A DNA stretch of 64,000 bases from Streptomyces sp. SLBN-118 (GCF_006715635.1 NZ_VFNP01000002.1:2790001-2854000), one strand, 5' to 3'. Positions 16,991 to 25,558 are shown, counted from the first letter of the stretch. Numbers and translations are program-made. The notes: generated from the letters alone by a model not told the origin.

Positions 16991-18095
16991 GTGCCGCGTT
17001 GATGTCCCGGTCCAGCACCAGGGGACATCGGTCGCAGCGGAAGACCCGCTCCCTCAGCGGCAGGTCGCCCTTGACATGCCCGCAGGCGGAGCAAGTCTTG
17101 GACGAGGGGTACCAGCGGTCGATAACCACGAGGTCGCGGCCGTACCACTGGCACTTGTACTCCAGCTGGGAGCGCAGCTCCGTCCAGCTCGCATCGCTGA
17201 TCGCCCGCGCCAGCGTGGGGGTCTTGACCATGTTGCGGACGGACAGGTCCTCGATCACGACCGTTTGGTTCTCACGGACGAGACGAGTAGTCAGCTTCTG
17301 CAGGTGGTCCCGGCGGCGGTCGGCGATCCGCGCGTGCACGCGAGCGACCTTGACGCGGGCCTTCTCCCGGTTCTTCGAGCCCTTCTCCTTGCGGGCCAGG
17401 TCCCGCTGCGCCCGCGCCAGGCTCGCGCGGTCCTTACGCTCGAACTTCGGGTTCACAACCTTGCCTCGGGCGTCGCTCAGCCCCTCGACCGGCCGCGACA
17501 GGGCGACCAGGGACGTGATCCCGACGTCGATCCCTACCGCGGCATCCAGGCGCGGCAGCGGCTTGACGGCCGGGTCCTCGCACAGCATCGAAACGAACCA
17601 GCGTCCCGCGCTGTCCTGCGACACGGTCACCGTGGACGGCACGGCGCCGCCGGGGAGCGGACGCGAGAACACGACATCCAGAGGCTCGGCCATCTTCGCC
17701 AAGGTCAACTGTCCGCCACGGAACGTGAACGCCGAGCGTGTGTACTCCGCGCTCTTGCGGGTCTTCCTCTTCGACTTGAAACGCGGGTACTTACCTCGCT
17801 TCTCCCAGAAACGAGTGAATGCTCCCTGCAGATGACGCAGTGCCTGTTGCAGCGGCACCGACGACACCTCCGCGAGAAACGCCAATTCCTCAGTCTTCTT
17901 CCAGGCGGTCAGCATCGCGGACGTGGCGTTGTAGTTCACCCGCTCCTGCCGCTGGTACCACGCCGCAGTGCGGGCTTCCAACGCCAGGTTGTAGACCTTC
18001 CGCACACACCCGAATGTGCGCGACAGCTCGGCTGCTTGCGCATCGGTCGGATAAAAGCGGTACCGATAGGCCCGCTTCACATGCTCGGTCTTCAC
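16857..18095 (-). CDS. tnpB: TnpB RNA-guided nuclease
   Basis: A 412-residue OrfB/TnpB of the IS200/IS605 group, ancestor-type of Cas12. The N-terminal helix-turn-helix region opens KTEHVKRAYRYRFYPT. The RuvC catalytic residues are all present: Asp190 in GIDVGI, Glu282 in VIEDLSV and Asp362/Asp364 in LDRDINAARN. The zinc-ribbon Cys are 335, 338, 354 and 357. Nothing suggests decay. Start GTG 18095 follows a GGGG ribosome site; 12 more codons upstream are possible. It is transcribed against the des operon. Family members cut DNA next to a short TAM using the element-derived omega RNA, which favours retention of the element. Confidence 0.95.
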   Translation of the reverse strand: MKTEHVKRAYRYRFYPTDAQAAELSRTFGCVRKVYNLALEARTAAWYQRQERVNYNATSAMLTAWKKTEELAFLAEVSSVPLQQALRHLQGAFTRFWEKRGKYPRFKSKRKTRKSAEYTRSAFTFRGGQLTLAKMAEPLDVVFSRPLPGGAVPSTVTVSQDSAGRWFVSMLCEDPAVKPLPRLDAAVGIDVGITSLVALSRPVEGLSDARGKVVNPKFERKDRASLARAQRDLARKEKGSKNREKARVKVARVHARIADRRRDHLQKLTTRLVRENQTVVIEDLSVRNMVKTPTLARAISDASWTELRSQLEYKCQWYGRDLVVIDRWYPSSKTCSACGHVKGDLPLRERVFRCDRCPLVLDRDINAARNILAAGLAVTVCGDGVRPQRRPPGRQRSLKQKAQPAMAGIHPL

Positions 18096-18215
18096 CCCTA
18101 ACAAACTAAGTCCCCATCCGGTAAGGAGCAAATCCCGTGCAGATCAGGACAGTTCGGAATATACTCCGGCGCTCCGCGCCTGCGAGCCAAGGACCCATTC
18201 TTTTCCAGCCTGAAA

Positions 18216-18231
18216 CCCAGGACTTCCTGGG
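18216..18231. repeat. left-end hairpin of the TnpB element
   Basis: Arms CCCAGG and CCTGGG around ACTT, 9 nt from the inferred left boundary at 18240. The adjoining AGAAGAAGG now serves as the leader and ribosome-binding region of desC. Confidence 0.7.
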
Positions 18232-18240
18232 AGAAGAAGG

Positions 18241-18771
18241 ATGACCTTCACCGTCCGCCCCCTCGATCCGTTCACTGACGCCGGGCTGGTGCACGGATGG
18301 GTCACCCACCCCAAAGCCGCGTTCTGGCTGATGCAGGACGCGAAACTCCAGGACGTCGAGCGCGAGTACATGGCGATAGCCGCCCATGAGCACCACGACG
18401 CCTTCATCGGGCTGAAGGACGGCGAGCCCGTCTTCCTGATGGAGCGCTACGACCCGGCGCACGTCGAACTCGTCGGGCTGTACGACGCCCGGCCGGGCGA
18501 CGTCGGCATGCACTTCCTGGTCGCGCCGACCGACACGCCCGTGCACGGCTTCACCCGCGCGGTGATCACCGCGGTGATGGACACGCTGTTCGCGGACGAG
18601 GCCACCCGGCGTGTGGTCGTCGAGCCGGACGTGCGCAACAAGGCCGTTCACGCGCTCAACGAGGCCGTCGGCTTCGAGATCGTCAAGAAGATCGCGAAGC
18701 CGGAGAAGGACGCGTACCTGAGCATCTGTACGCGCGAACAGTTCCTGGCGGCGCGAGGAGCGGTCCGATGA
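18241..18771 (+). CDS. desC: N-hydroxycadaverine acyltransferase (GNAT-like)
   Basis: Acylates N-hydroxycadaverine (succinyl- or acetyl-CoA donor), third step of desferrioxamine synthesis. The 176-residue length matches DesC, and the family motifs are present (FTVRPLDPFTD, WVTHPKAAFW, MHFLVAPTDTPVHGFTRAVI, RRVVVEPDVRNKAVHALN). The insertion upstream separates it by 1.4 kb from desB. Its original ribosome site was probably AGGAG in the desB tail; the present one is GGGAGAAGAAGG in the element's left end, with AAGG directly abutting ATG. Its stop overlaps desD (ATGA). Function is clear; efficiency of translation in this strain is open. Confidence 0.93.
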   Translation: MTFTVRPLDPFTDAGLVHGWVTHPKAAFWLMQDAKLQDVEREYMAIAAHEHHDAFIGLKDGEPVFLMERYDPAHVELVGLYDARPGDVGMHFLVAPTDTPVHGFTRAVITAVMDTLFADEATRRVVVEPDVRNKAVHALNEAVGFEIVKKIAKPEKDAYLSICTREQFLAARGAVR

Positions 18772-20579
18772 GCCTCACCGACGCCGTATCGCATCTGACG
18801 CCCGAGCGATGGGAGCAGGCCAACCGGCTCCTCGTCCGCAAGGCGCTGGCGGAGTTCTCGCACGAGCGGCTGCTGGTCCCCGAGTCGCTCGGCGGGGGTA
18901 CTTCCCGGGCCGAAGGCCCGGGAGGAGACCGCTACCGGGTCCTCAGCGACGACTCCGCGACCGAATACCGCTTCTCCGCACGCCGGTTCGCCCTCGACCA
19001 CTGGCAGGTCGACGCCGACTCGATCACCCGCCACCGGGAGGGCGAACGGCAGCCCCTGGACGCGCTGGACTTCTTCATCGAACTGCGCGGCTCGCTGGGG
19101 CTGAGCGAGGAGATCCTGCCGGTCTATCTGGAGGAGATATCCTCCACCCTCTCCGGCACGGCCTTCAAACTCACCAAAAAGCCCGTCACCTCCGCCGAAC
19201 TCGCCACGGCCGGCTTCCAGGCCATAGAGACCGGCATGACCGAGGGCCACCCCTGCTTCGTGGCCAACAACGGCCGGCTCGGCTTCGGAGTGCACGAATA
19301 CCTCTCGTACGCCCCCGAGGCGGCCGGCGAGATCCGCCTCGTGTGGCTCGCCGCCCGTCGGGATGTCGCCACGTTCACGGCAGGCGCCGGACTCGACTAC
19401 GCGTCGCTGATCCAGAGCGAGCTCGGCGAAGCGGCGCTCGCCCGCTTCGGCGGGCAGCTCAGTGCGATGGGCCTCGACCTCGCCGACTACTTCCTGCTGC
19501 CCGTCCACCCCTGGCAGTGGTGGAACAAACTGTCCGTCACCTTCGCCTCCGAAGTCGCCCAGCAGCGGCTCGTGTGCCTGGGCACCGGCGACGACGACTA
19601 TCTCGCGCAGCAGTCGATCCGCACCTTCTTCAATACGAGCGCGCCGGCGAAGCACTACGTCAAAACCGCGCTGTCCGTACTGAACATGGGCTTTATGCGG
19701 GGCCTTTCTGCCGCGTACATGGAGGCGACCCCGGCGATCAACGACTGGCTCGCGGGCCTGATCGACAGCGACGACGTCCTGAAGGCGGCGCGCTTCTCGA
19801 TCATCCGGGAGCGGGCGGCGATCGGGTACCACCACCGCCAGTACGAGCGGGCGACCGACCGCTACTCGCCGTACCGCAAAATGCTCGCCGCGCTGTGGCG
19901 CGAGAGCCCGGTGCCGTCGCTGCGGGCGGGTGAGCGGGCGGCGACCATGGCGTCGCTGCTCCACGTCGACCACGAGGGCTCATCGTTCGCGGGCGCGCTG
20001 ATCGACGAGTCGGGCCTCGCCCCGGCCGACTGGCTGCGGCGGTACTTGGACGCGTACCTGACGCCGATCCTGCACAGCTTCTACGCGTACGACCTGGCCT
20101 TCATGCCGCACGGCGAGAACGTCATCCTGGTCATCGGCGAGGACGGCACGGTCCGGCGCGCGATCTTCAAGGACATCGCCGAGGAGATCGTTGTGATGGA
20201 CGCGGACGCGGTACTTCCGCCGGCCGTCGAGCGGATCCGCGCGGACATCCCCGACGACATGAAGCTGCTGTCCGTCTTCACGGACGTCTTCGACTGCTTC
20301 TTCCGCTTCCTGGCGGCTACGCTGGTCGCGGAGGAGCGGATCGACGAGGAGACGTTCTGGAGGACGGTCGCCGAGCGCGTGCTGGCGTACCAGGAATCGG
20401 TGCCGCATCTCGCGGACAGGTTCCGGGAGTACGACATGTTCGCGGACGAGTTCGCGCTCTCGTGCCTCAACCGGCTCCAGCTGCGCAACAACAAGCAGAT
20501 GGTGGATCTGGCGGACCCGGCGGCCGCGCTGCAGCTGGTCGGCTCGCTGGAGAACCCGATCGCGCGGTTCTCCCACTGA
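18768..20579 (+). CDS. desD: desferrioxamine synthetase (NIS synthetase)
   Basis: ATP-dependent NRPS-independent siderophore synthetase that oligomerises and macrocyclises N-hydroxy-N-succinylcadaverine. It has 603 residues of the IucA/IucC family. Motifs include GMTEGHPCFVANNGRLGF, SYAPEAAGEIRLVWLAARR, HPWQWWNKL, RTFFNTSAP, KTALSVLNMGFMRGLS and DHEGSSFAGALID. It overlaps desC by 4 nt. Odd: residues 43-54 (GGGTSRAEGPGG) are encoded by a perfect 9-bp-stem hairpin (18894-18930) and are absent from the DesD of S. coelicolor as I recall it, so this is probably an in-frame mini-element insertion in a surface loop near the N-terminus. Confidence 0.96.
   Translation: MSLTDAVSHLTPERWEQANRLLVRKALAEFSHERLLVPESLGGGTSRAEGPGGDRYRVLSDDSATEYRFSARRFALDHWQVDADSITRHREGERQPLDALDFFIELRGSLGLSEEILPVYLEEISSTLSGTAFKLTKKPVTSAELATAGFQAIETGMTEGHPCFVANNGRLGFGVHEYLSYAPEAAGEIRLVWLAARRDVATFTAGAGLDYASLIQSELGEAALARFGGQLSAMGLDLADYFLLPVHPWQWWNKLSVTFASEVAQQRLVCLGTGDDDYLAQQSIRTFFNTSAPAKHYVKTALSVLNMGFMRGLSAAYMEATPAINDWLAGLIDSDDVLKAARFSIIRERAAIGYHHRQYERATDRYSPYRKMLAALWRESPVPSLRAGERAATMASLLHVDHEGSSFAGALIDESGLAPADWLRRYLDAYLTPILHSFYAYDLAFMPHGENVILVIGEDGTVRRAIFKDIAEEIVVMDADAVLPPAVERIRADIPDDMKLLSVFTDVFDCFFRFLAATLVAEERIDEETFWRTVAERVLAYQESVPHLADRFREYDMFADEFALSCLNRLQLRNNKQMVDLADPAAALQLVGSLENPIARFSH
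18894..18930. repeat. hairpin mini-element inside desD
   Basis: About 37 nt: GGGGGTACT, perfect stem TCCCGGGCC/GGCCCGGGA (18903-18911, 18915-18923) around a GAA loop, then GGAGACC. It is related to the copies at 25627-25659 and 53876-53910 and adds 12 codons in frame. Confidence 0.7.
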
Positions 20580-20584
20580 AACGG

Positions 20585-20623
20585 GGCGCGCGCCGGTGAA
20601 TACGGTCCCTCACCGGCGCGCCC
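20585..20623. terminator. bidirectional terminator between desD and hexosaminidase gene
   Basis: GC-rich dyad: left arm ending GCGCCGGTGA (to 20599) pairs with TCACCGGCGCGCCC (20610-20623) across a 10-nt loop. It lies in the 61-bp gap between convergent genes and can serve both. Confidence 0.75.
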
Positions 20624-20640
20624 GTCCTCTCGCCCTCAGG

Positions 20641-22242
20641 TCATCCCGAAGGCCATGGCACCTGCGGGCTGCGGTAGAAGTCGATGCCCAGCGCCTGCAT
20701 GCGCGGCCCCTGCGCCGCCAGCCGCACCCGGTATGCCTCCCAGTCGTGCGTGGAGGCAGGCGACCAGCCCAGCTCCGCGACGCCCACCACCCTCGGGAAC
20801 GCCATGAACTCGATGTGGTCGCTCGTCGAGATCGTCTCCGACCACAGCGGTGCCTCGACCCCCGCCACCGCCGACGCCGGAGCCCCCGGCAGATACGCGC
20901 CCGGATCCCAGTCGTACGCCCTGCGCACCTCGACAAAGCCTGCCCAGTCCAGCCCCAGCGGGGTGTCCTTGGTGTACTTCATGTCGAGGTAGATACGGTC
21001 CGCGGGCGACAGGATCAGCCCTGTGCCGTTCCGCGCGGCCCGCGCGACCTGCGCCTTCTCCTCGGCGCCGGTGCCGTCCAGACCCCAGTACTGCGCGAGC
21101 GCGCCCTTGGCGGGCGTGGCGCCGGTCAGCTGGTGCCAACCGACCACCGTCTTCCCGTACTTGGCGACGATGGGCTGCACCTTGTCCATGAACGCCACAT
21201 AGTCCGCGTGGCTGGTGGAGTGCGCCTCGTCACCGCCGATGTGGAGGTACCTGCCGGGCGTCATCGCGGCGAGCTCGCGCACGACGTCGTCCACGAAGTC
21301 GTACGTCACGGCCTTCGGCACGCACAGCGAGCTGAAGCCGACGTCCGTGCCGGTGTAGAGGGGCGGCGCGACGCCGTTGCAGTTCAGCTGGGCGTACGAG
21401 GCGAGCGCGGCGTTCGTGTGGCCCGGCATGTCGATCTCCGGGACGACCTCCAGATAGCGCGAGGCGGCATAGCCGAGGATCTCCTTGTACTGGGCCTTGG
21501 TGTAGGAGCCGCCGGGCCCGCCGCCGACCTGGGTCGAGCCGCCGTAGGTGGCCAGTCGCGGCCAGGAGTCGATGGCGATGCGCCAGCCCTGGTCGTCGGA
21601 GAGATGCAGATGCAGTTTGTTGATCTTGTACAGCGCGAGCTGGTCGACATAGCGCTTGACCTGGTCGACGGTGAAGAAGTGCCGGGAGACGTCGAGCATC
21701 GCACCCCGGTACGCATAACGCGGGGTGTCGGTGACGGTGCCGCCCGCGACCTGCCACGGGCCCCGCCGGGGGGTGTCCTTCTCCACGGCTGCGGGCAGCA
21801 GCTGGCGGAGCGTCTGCACGGCGTGGAAGAGGCCGGCGGGCTTGTGGGCGGTGAGGGTGAGCCCGGCGGGCGAGGACTGGAGCCGGTAGCCCTCGTCGCC
21901 GAGCGCACGGTCGGCTGCGCTCAGCCGCAGCCGGATGCCACCGGGGGCGGGGCCGTCGGTGACGGGCAGCGCGTATCCGGTCGACGGCCGCAGAATCCCG
22001 GCGAGATAGGTTCCTATCTGCCGCCCCTCACGGGAGTTCCCCTCGACCCGGATCCGGGTCGAGGGGGTGAGCGAGTACGGATCGCCGCCCGGGCGCACGG
22101 ACGCGGGGGCGGGGACGATCTGCCCGAGGGGCCGGGGCGTGGACGCGGACAGGGCGGGTCCGGCTCCGATGGCGCAGATGCCCGCGGCGGCGACGAGCAG
22201 CAGCGAGCCGAACAGACGGGGTAACGCTCTGGGCTGTCTCAC
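20641..22242 (-). CDS. secreted beta-N-acetylhexosaminidase, GH20
   Basis: Releases terminal GlcNAc from chitin oligosaccharides or glycans. It has 533 residues: an N-terminal signal sequence (RLFGSLLLVAAAGICAIGAGPALSA), a GH20b alpha/beta domain, then the GH20 barrel with YRGAMLDVSRHFF, LHLHLSDDQGWR, VVPEIDMPGH and the catalytic Asp-Glu pair in HIGGDEAHS (about residue 338). Start GTG 22242 has GAAGGGA upstream and begins directly before the signal peptide; an in-frame ATG at 22305 would add 21 residues. A DasR-like site lies ~90 bp upstream, in keeping with control by N-acetylglucosamine supply. glmS follows on the opposite strand a little further on. Confidence 0.93.
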   Translation of the reverse strand: MRQPRALPRLFGSLLLVAAAGICAIGAGPALSASTPRPLGQIVPAPASVRPGGDPYSLTPSTRIRVEGNSREGRQIGTYLAGILRPSTGYALPVTDGPAPGGIRLRLSAADRALGDEGYRLQSSPAGLTLTAHKPAGLFHAVQTLRQLLPAAVEKDTPRRGPWQVAGGTVTDTPRYAYRGAMLDVSRHFFTVDQVKRYVDQLALYKINKLHLHLSDDQGWRIAIDSWPRLATYGGSTQVGGGPGGSYTKAQYKEILGYAASRYLEVVPEIDMPGHTNAALASYAQLNCNGVAPPLYTGTDVGFSSLCVPKAVTYDFVDDVVRELAAMTPGRYLHIGGDEAHSTSHADYVAFMDKVQPIVAKYGKTVVGWHQLTGATPAKGALAQYWGLDGTGAEEKAQVARAARNGTGLILSPADRIYLDMKYTKDTPLGLDWAGFVEVRRAYDWDPGAYLPGAPASAVAGVEAPLWSETISTSDHIEFMAFPRVVGVAELGWSPASTHDWEAYRVRLAAQGPRMQALGIDFYRSPQVPWPSG

Positions 22243-22330
22243 AGGCTGGGTCCCTTCGACGGGCGTCGCGACTGTGGTGCCGAGCAACCGAACGGCAGTC
22301 AACATGCGTACCGTGCACCCCAGTTGAGGT

Positions 22331-22346
22331 CAAGGTGTAGACCACT
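22331..22346. promoter_or_regulatory. DasR-responsive element (dre) candidate
   Basis: CAAGGTGTAGACCACT; on the gene strand AGTGGTCTACACCTTG. One half (AGTGGTCTA) matches the dre consensus as I remember it; overall 12 of 16. It lies 90 bp upstream of the hexosaminidase start, a fitting target for the GlcNAc regulator DasR. Confidence 0.6.
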
Positions 22347-22499
22347 TCCTCAGGCCTCGGGCGAAAGAATCCCGCATGGCGGCTGTGCCGTCCCGGGGGC
22401 AGCCCCCGGACCCCCGGCCGAGAAACCCGCAGGCACACCCCCGGCCAACTCACCCTGGGCGAACCCCCGTACCCCACCCCCCGATGCGAGAATCCCCGC

Positions 22500-23354
22500 A
22501 TGGCGGAAATCATCCAGAAGGACGGCACCTGGACCTTCGACGGGGACACCGTGCGCATCGTGCCCGGCAGCGACAAGAGCGTGAGCCTCCTGCGCAAGAC
22601 CCTCGGGGAAGTCGCCGTACCCCTGACCGCGCTCGCCGGGATCTCCTTCGAACCCGGCAAGAAGTCCGGACGCCTGCGGCTGCGGCTGCGCAACGGCGCC
22701 GACCCGCTTCTGCAGATCACCGGCGGCAAGCTGGAGGACGGCTCCGACCCCTATCGGCTCACCGTCGAGAACGACCGCACCGGCGTCGCCGAGTACTTCG
22801 TCGACGAGGTCCGCAACGCCCTGCTGCTCGAGCAGGTGCCGACCGGCCCCGTCGACTCTTATCTCCTGCCGGGACCCGCCCTGCCCATCACCGTCGGCGC
22901 GGGCGACGGCACCGCCACCTTCGACGGTGAGCGGATCCGGCTGGAGTGGAACTGGAAGACCGAGGAGTCCAAGTCCTCAGGCGGCGCTCGCAGCGTCGCC
23001 CTGGAGGACGTGGAGGCGGTGGAGTGGCTGCCCTCGGCCGGTCTTGAGAACGGCTACCTCCGGTTCCGGGTGACCAAGGCCGGCTCCCCGCCCCCACCGA
23101 AGTACGACCCGTACGCCGTGGAGCTGTGGGGCTTTCGCAAGGACCCCCTGATGGCGCTGGTCGGGGCGGCCGTAACGGCAGGGATGCCGCATCCGTACGC
23201 ACCGCAGGACGCCGTGCCGTCCCTCGCGCCCGGCAGCGACGATCATGACGCGCTGCTGCGCCGCCTGCGCGAGCTGGGCGAGCTGCATCACGCCGGGATA
23301 CTGACGGAAGAGGAGTTCACCACCGCAAAACGGGCGGTTCTGAAGCGGCTCTGA
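22500..23354 (+). CDS. DUF4429 protein with C-terminal SHOCT domain
   Basis: A 284-residue soluble protein with two tandem DUF4429 (PH-like) units: residues ~5-110 (DGTWTFDGDTVRIVPG opening) and ~125-225 (GDGTATFDGERIRLEWNW opening, an evident repeat of the first). It ends with a SHOCT motif at the C-terminus (LRRLRELGELHHAGILTEEEFTTAKRAVL). Function is unknown; such proteins are common in actinomycetes and are thought to be lipid- or oligomer-binding adaptors. The bases around its start (GAATCCCCGCATGGCGG, 22490-22506) are almost repeated at 22369-22384, hinting at a local duplication upstream. It is followed closely by a small gene and glmS. Confidence 0.85.
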   Translation: MAEIIQKDGTWTFDGDTVRIVPGSDKSVSLLRKTLGEVAVPLTALAGISFEPGKKSGRLRLRLRNGADPLLQITGGKLEDGSDPYRLTVENDRTGVAEYFVDEVRNALLLEQVPTGPVDSYLLPGPALPITVGAGDGTATFDGERIRLEWNWKTEESKSSGGARSVALEDVEAVEWLPSAGLENGYLRFRVTKAGSPPPPKYDPYAVELWGFRKDPLMALVGAAVTAGMPHPYAPQDAVPSLAPGSDDHDALLRRLRELGELHHAGILTEEEFTTAKRAVLKRL

Positions 23355-23384
23355 GTGAGATGTGCCCGCGATCGGGCAGGATTC

Positions 23385-23699
23385 TTGCAATCTCGACAGG
23401 TGGCACCGCAATATCTACGGGTGCTCGAACGCCGCCCATCGTCCCACGACGATCTCATCGACCATCTGGTGCGCAGCACCGCGCTCCAGCGCGGTGAGGC
23501 GGCCCGGGTGGTGCTCGACGTGCTGGCGTACTTCGACGAGAAGACCGAGGAATTCGTCCGCCGCCGCCACCGTGAGCTGCAATCGGGTGGCCTGGCGAAC
23601 ACGGAGATCTTCGAGCGCATCGCGGCCGAGCTGCCGTACCGCGCCGTGGCGCCGCCGGAGCTCTCGCTCCGCCAATTGCGCCGCATCGTCTACGGCTGA
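23385..23699 (+). CDS. conserved small protein upstream of glmS
   Basis: About 104 residues, helical and charged, ending QLRRIVYG; I recognise it as a protein regularly found just before glmS in Streptomyces but know no function. Sequence after VAPQYLRVLERRPSSHDDL looks conserved; the first ~10 residues depend on start choice. TTG 23385 (GGGCAGGA just upstream) is used; GTG 23355, directly after the previous stop, would add ten residues. It contains no Cys, membrane helix or known catalytic motif. Spacing of 41 bp to glmS suggests one transcript. Confidence 0.7.
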   Translation: MQSRQVAPQYLRVLERRPSSHDDLIDHLVRSTALQRGEAARVVLDVLAYFDEKTEEFVRRRHRELQSGGLANTEIFERIAAELPYRAVAPPELSLRQLRRIVYG

Positions 23700-23740
23700 C
23701 CGGCCGGGCACACATCTGATCTACCGGAGGGCATAACTCT

Positions 23741-25558
23741 ATGTGTGGAATTGTCGGTTACATCGGCAAGCGTGACGTGGCTCCGCTGCTGCTGGAAGGC
23801 CTGCAGCGGCTGGAGTACCGGGGCTACGACTCCGCGGGCATCGTGATCACGAGCCCCAAGGCCGCCGGCCTGAAAATGGTCAAGGCCAAGGGCCGGGTCC
23901 GTGACCTGGAGGCCCGGATCCCCAAGCGCTTCGCCGGCACCACCGGCATCGCCCACACCCGCTGGGCCACCCACGGCGCTCCCAGCGACATCAATTCGCA
24001 CCCGCATCTCGACCCCGAGAACAAGGTCGCGGTCGTCCACAACGGCATCGTCGACAACGCCGCCGAGCTGCGCGCGAAGCTGGAAGCGGACGGCGTCGTC
24101 TTCGCCTCCGAGACCGACACCGAGGTGCTCACCCACCTGATCGCCCGTTCCCAGGCCGAGAAGCTCGAGGAGAAGGTCCGCGAGGCGCTCAAGGTCGTCG
24201 AGGGCACCTATGGCATCGCCGTCATGCACGCCGACTTCAGCGACCGCATCGTCGTGGCCCGCAACGGCTCCCCGGTCGTCCTCGGCATCGGCGAGAAGGA
24301 GATGTTCGTCGCCTCCGACGTCGCCGCGCTGATCTCCCACACCCGCCAGGTCGTCACCCTCGACGACGGCGAGATGGCCACGCTGAAGGCCGACGACTTC
24401 CGTACCTACACGACCTCGGGCACGCTCACCACCGCCACCCCCGAGACCGTCGAGTGGGAGGCCGCCTCGTACGACATGGGCGGCCACGACACGTACATGC
24501 ACAAGGAGGTCTCGGAGCAGCCCGACGCGGTGGACCGCGTCCTGCGCGGCCGCATCGACGAGAAGTTCTCCACCGTGCACCTGGGCGGTCTGAACCTGGA
24601 CGCCCGCGAGGCACGCGGCATCCGACGTGTGAAGATCCTCGGCTGCGGCACCTCGTACCACGCGGGCATGATCGGCGCCTCGCTGATCGAGGGCCTGGCC
24701 CGGATCCCGGCGGACTCCGAGCCGGCCTCGGAGTTCCGCTACCGCAACCCGGTCGTGGACCCCGACACCCTCTACATCGCCGTCTCCCAGTCCGGTGAGA
24801 CGTACGACGTGCTCGCGGCCGTGCAGGAACTCAAGCGCAAGGGCGCCCGCGTCCTCGGCGTGGTCAACGTGGTGGGCTCGGCGATCGCCCGCGAGGCCGA
24901 CGGCGGCGTGTACGTGCATGCGGGCCCCGAGGTCTGTGTCGTCTCCACCAAGTGCTTCACCAACACCGTCGTCGCCTTCGCGCTGCTGGCCCTGCACCTG
25001 GGCCGCATCCGCGACCTGTCGGTCGCCGACGGCAAGCGGATCATCGAGGGCCTGCGCAAGCTGCCCGCGCAGATCAGCGAGATCCTCGAGGGCGAAGCCG
25101 AGATCAAGAAGCTCGCCGAGGAGTACGCGGGCGCCAAGTCGATGATGTTCATCGGCCGTGTGCGCGGTTACCCGGTGGCTCTTGAGGCCTCTCTGAAGCT
25201 CAAGGAGATCTCCTACATCCACGCCGAGGCCTACCCGGCCTCCGAGCTCAAGCACGGCCCGCTGGCGCTGATCGAGCCCGCGCTGCCGACGGTCGCGATC
25301 GTCCCGGACGACGACCTGCTGGAGAAGAACCGCGCGGCCCTGGAGGAGATCAAGGCCCGCAGCGGCCGGATCCTCGCCGTCGCGCACCGCGAGCAGGAGA
25401 AGGCCGACCACACGATCATCGTGCCGAAGAACGAGAACGAGCTGGACCCGATCCTGATGGGCATCCCGCTCCAGCTTTTCGCCTACCACACGGCCCTGGC
25501 CATGGGCCGCGACATCGACAAGCCGCGCAACCTGGCCAAGTCGGTCACGGTCGAGTAG
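23741..25558 (+). CDS. glmS: glucosamine-6-phosphate synthase (isomerizing)
   Basis: Makes glucosamine-6-phosphate from fructose-6-phosphate and glutamine, the entry to UDP-GlcNAc and cell wall. The 605-residue enzyme has the N-terminal glutaminase domain with nucleophile Cys2 (MCGIVGYIG) and HTRWATHG, and two SIS domains (GCGTSYHAGM, SQSGETYDV, EAYPASELKHGP), ending in the KSVTVE tail. Ribosome site GGAGGG precedes ATG 23741. Streptomyces usually carry more than one glmS; this is the copy near the des/adpA region. No glmS ribozyme is seen in the 41-bp leader. A MITE-like repeat begins at its stop codon. Confidence 0.96.
   Translation: MCGIVGYIGKRDVAPLLLEGLQRLEYRGYDSAGIVITSPKAAGLKMVKAKGRVRDLEARIPKRFAGTTGIAHTRWATHGAPSDINSHPHLDPENKVAVVHNGIVDNAAELRAKLEADGVVFASETDTEVLTHLIARSQAEKLEEKVREALKVVEGTYGIAVMHADFSDRIVVARNGSPVVLGIGEKEMFVASDVAALISHTRQVVTLDDGEMATLKADDFRTYTTSGTLTTATPETVEWEAASYDMGGHDTYMHKEVSEQPDAVDRVLRGRIDEKFSTVHLGGLNLDAREARGIRRVKILGCGTSYHAGMIGASLIEGLARIPADSEPASEFRYRNPVVDPDTLYIAVSQSGETYDVLAAVQELKRKGARVLGVVNVVGSAIAREADGGVYVHAGPEVCVVSTKCFTNTVVAFALLALHLGRIRDLSVADGKRIIEGLRKLPAQISEILEGEAEIKKLAEEYAGAKSMMFIGRVRGYPVALEASLKLKEISYIHAEAYPASELKHGPLALIEPALPTVAIVPDDDLLEKNRAALEEIKARSGRILAVAHREQEKADHTIIVPKNENELDPILMGIPLQLFAYHTALAMGRDIDKPRNLAKSVTVE

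Larger units (their letters stand above)
16840..18240 (-). mobile_element. IS605-family TnpB-only element (IS1341-like) at the desB/desC junction
   Basis: About 1401 bp, inferred by joining the two flanks: desB ...GCAGT (16839) to desC ATG (18241) gives GCAGTATGACC, an ATGA overlap of the two genes. The element encodes only TnpB, no TnpA Y1 transposase, so it must be moved in trans. Subterminal hairpins fit the family: right end 16851-16868 (ACCCCC-TATA-GGGGAT), left end 18216-18231 (CCCAGG-ACTT-CCTGGG, 9 nt from the boundary). No target-site duplication is expected or seen. Its minus-strand right end reads GGAGGATGTCAA, as in other streptomycete IS1341-like elements (memory). Confidence 0.85.

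Noticed and set aside
22367..22506. Insertion with target duplication before the DUF4429 gene
   Set aside because: GAATCCC(C)GCATGGCGG occurs twice ~120 bp apart, but the intervening DNA has no inverted ends or relation to the other repeats, so no element is called.
23690..23740. glmS-type riboswitch/ribozyme upstream of glmS
   Set aside because: Only 41 bp separate glmS from the preceding gene; the glmS ribozyme is over 100 nt and absent from this space.
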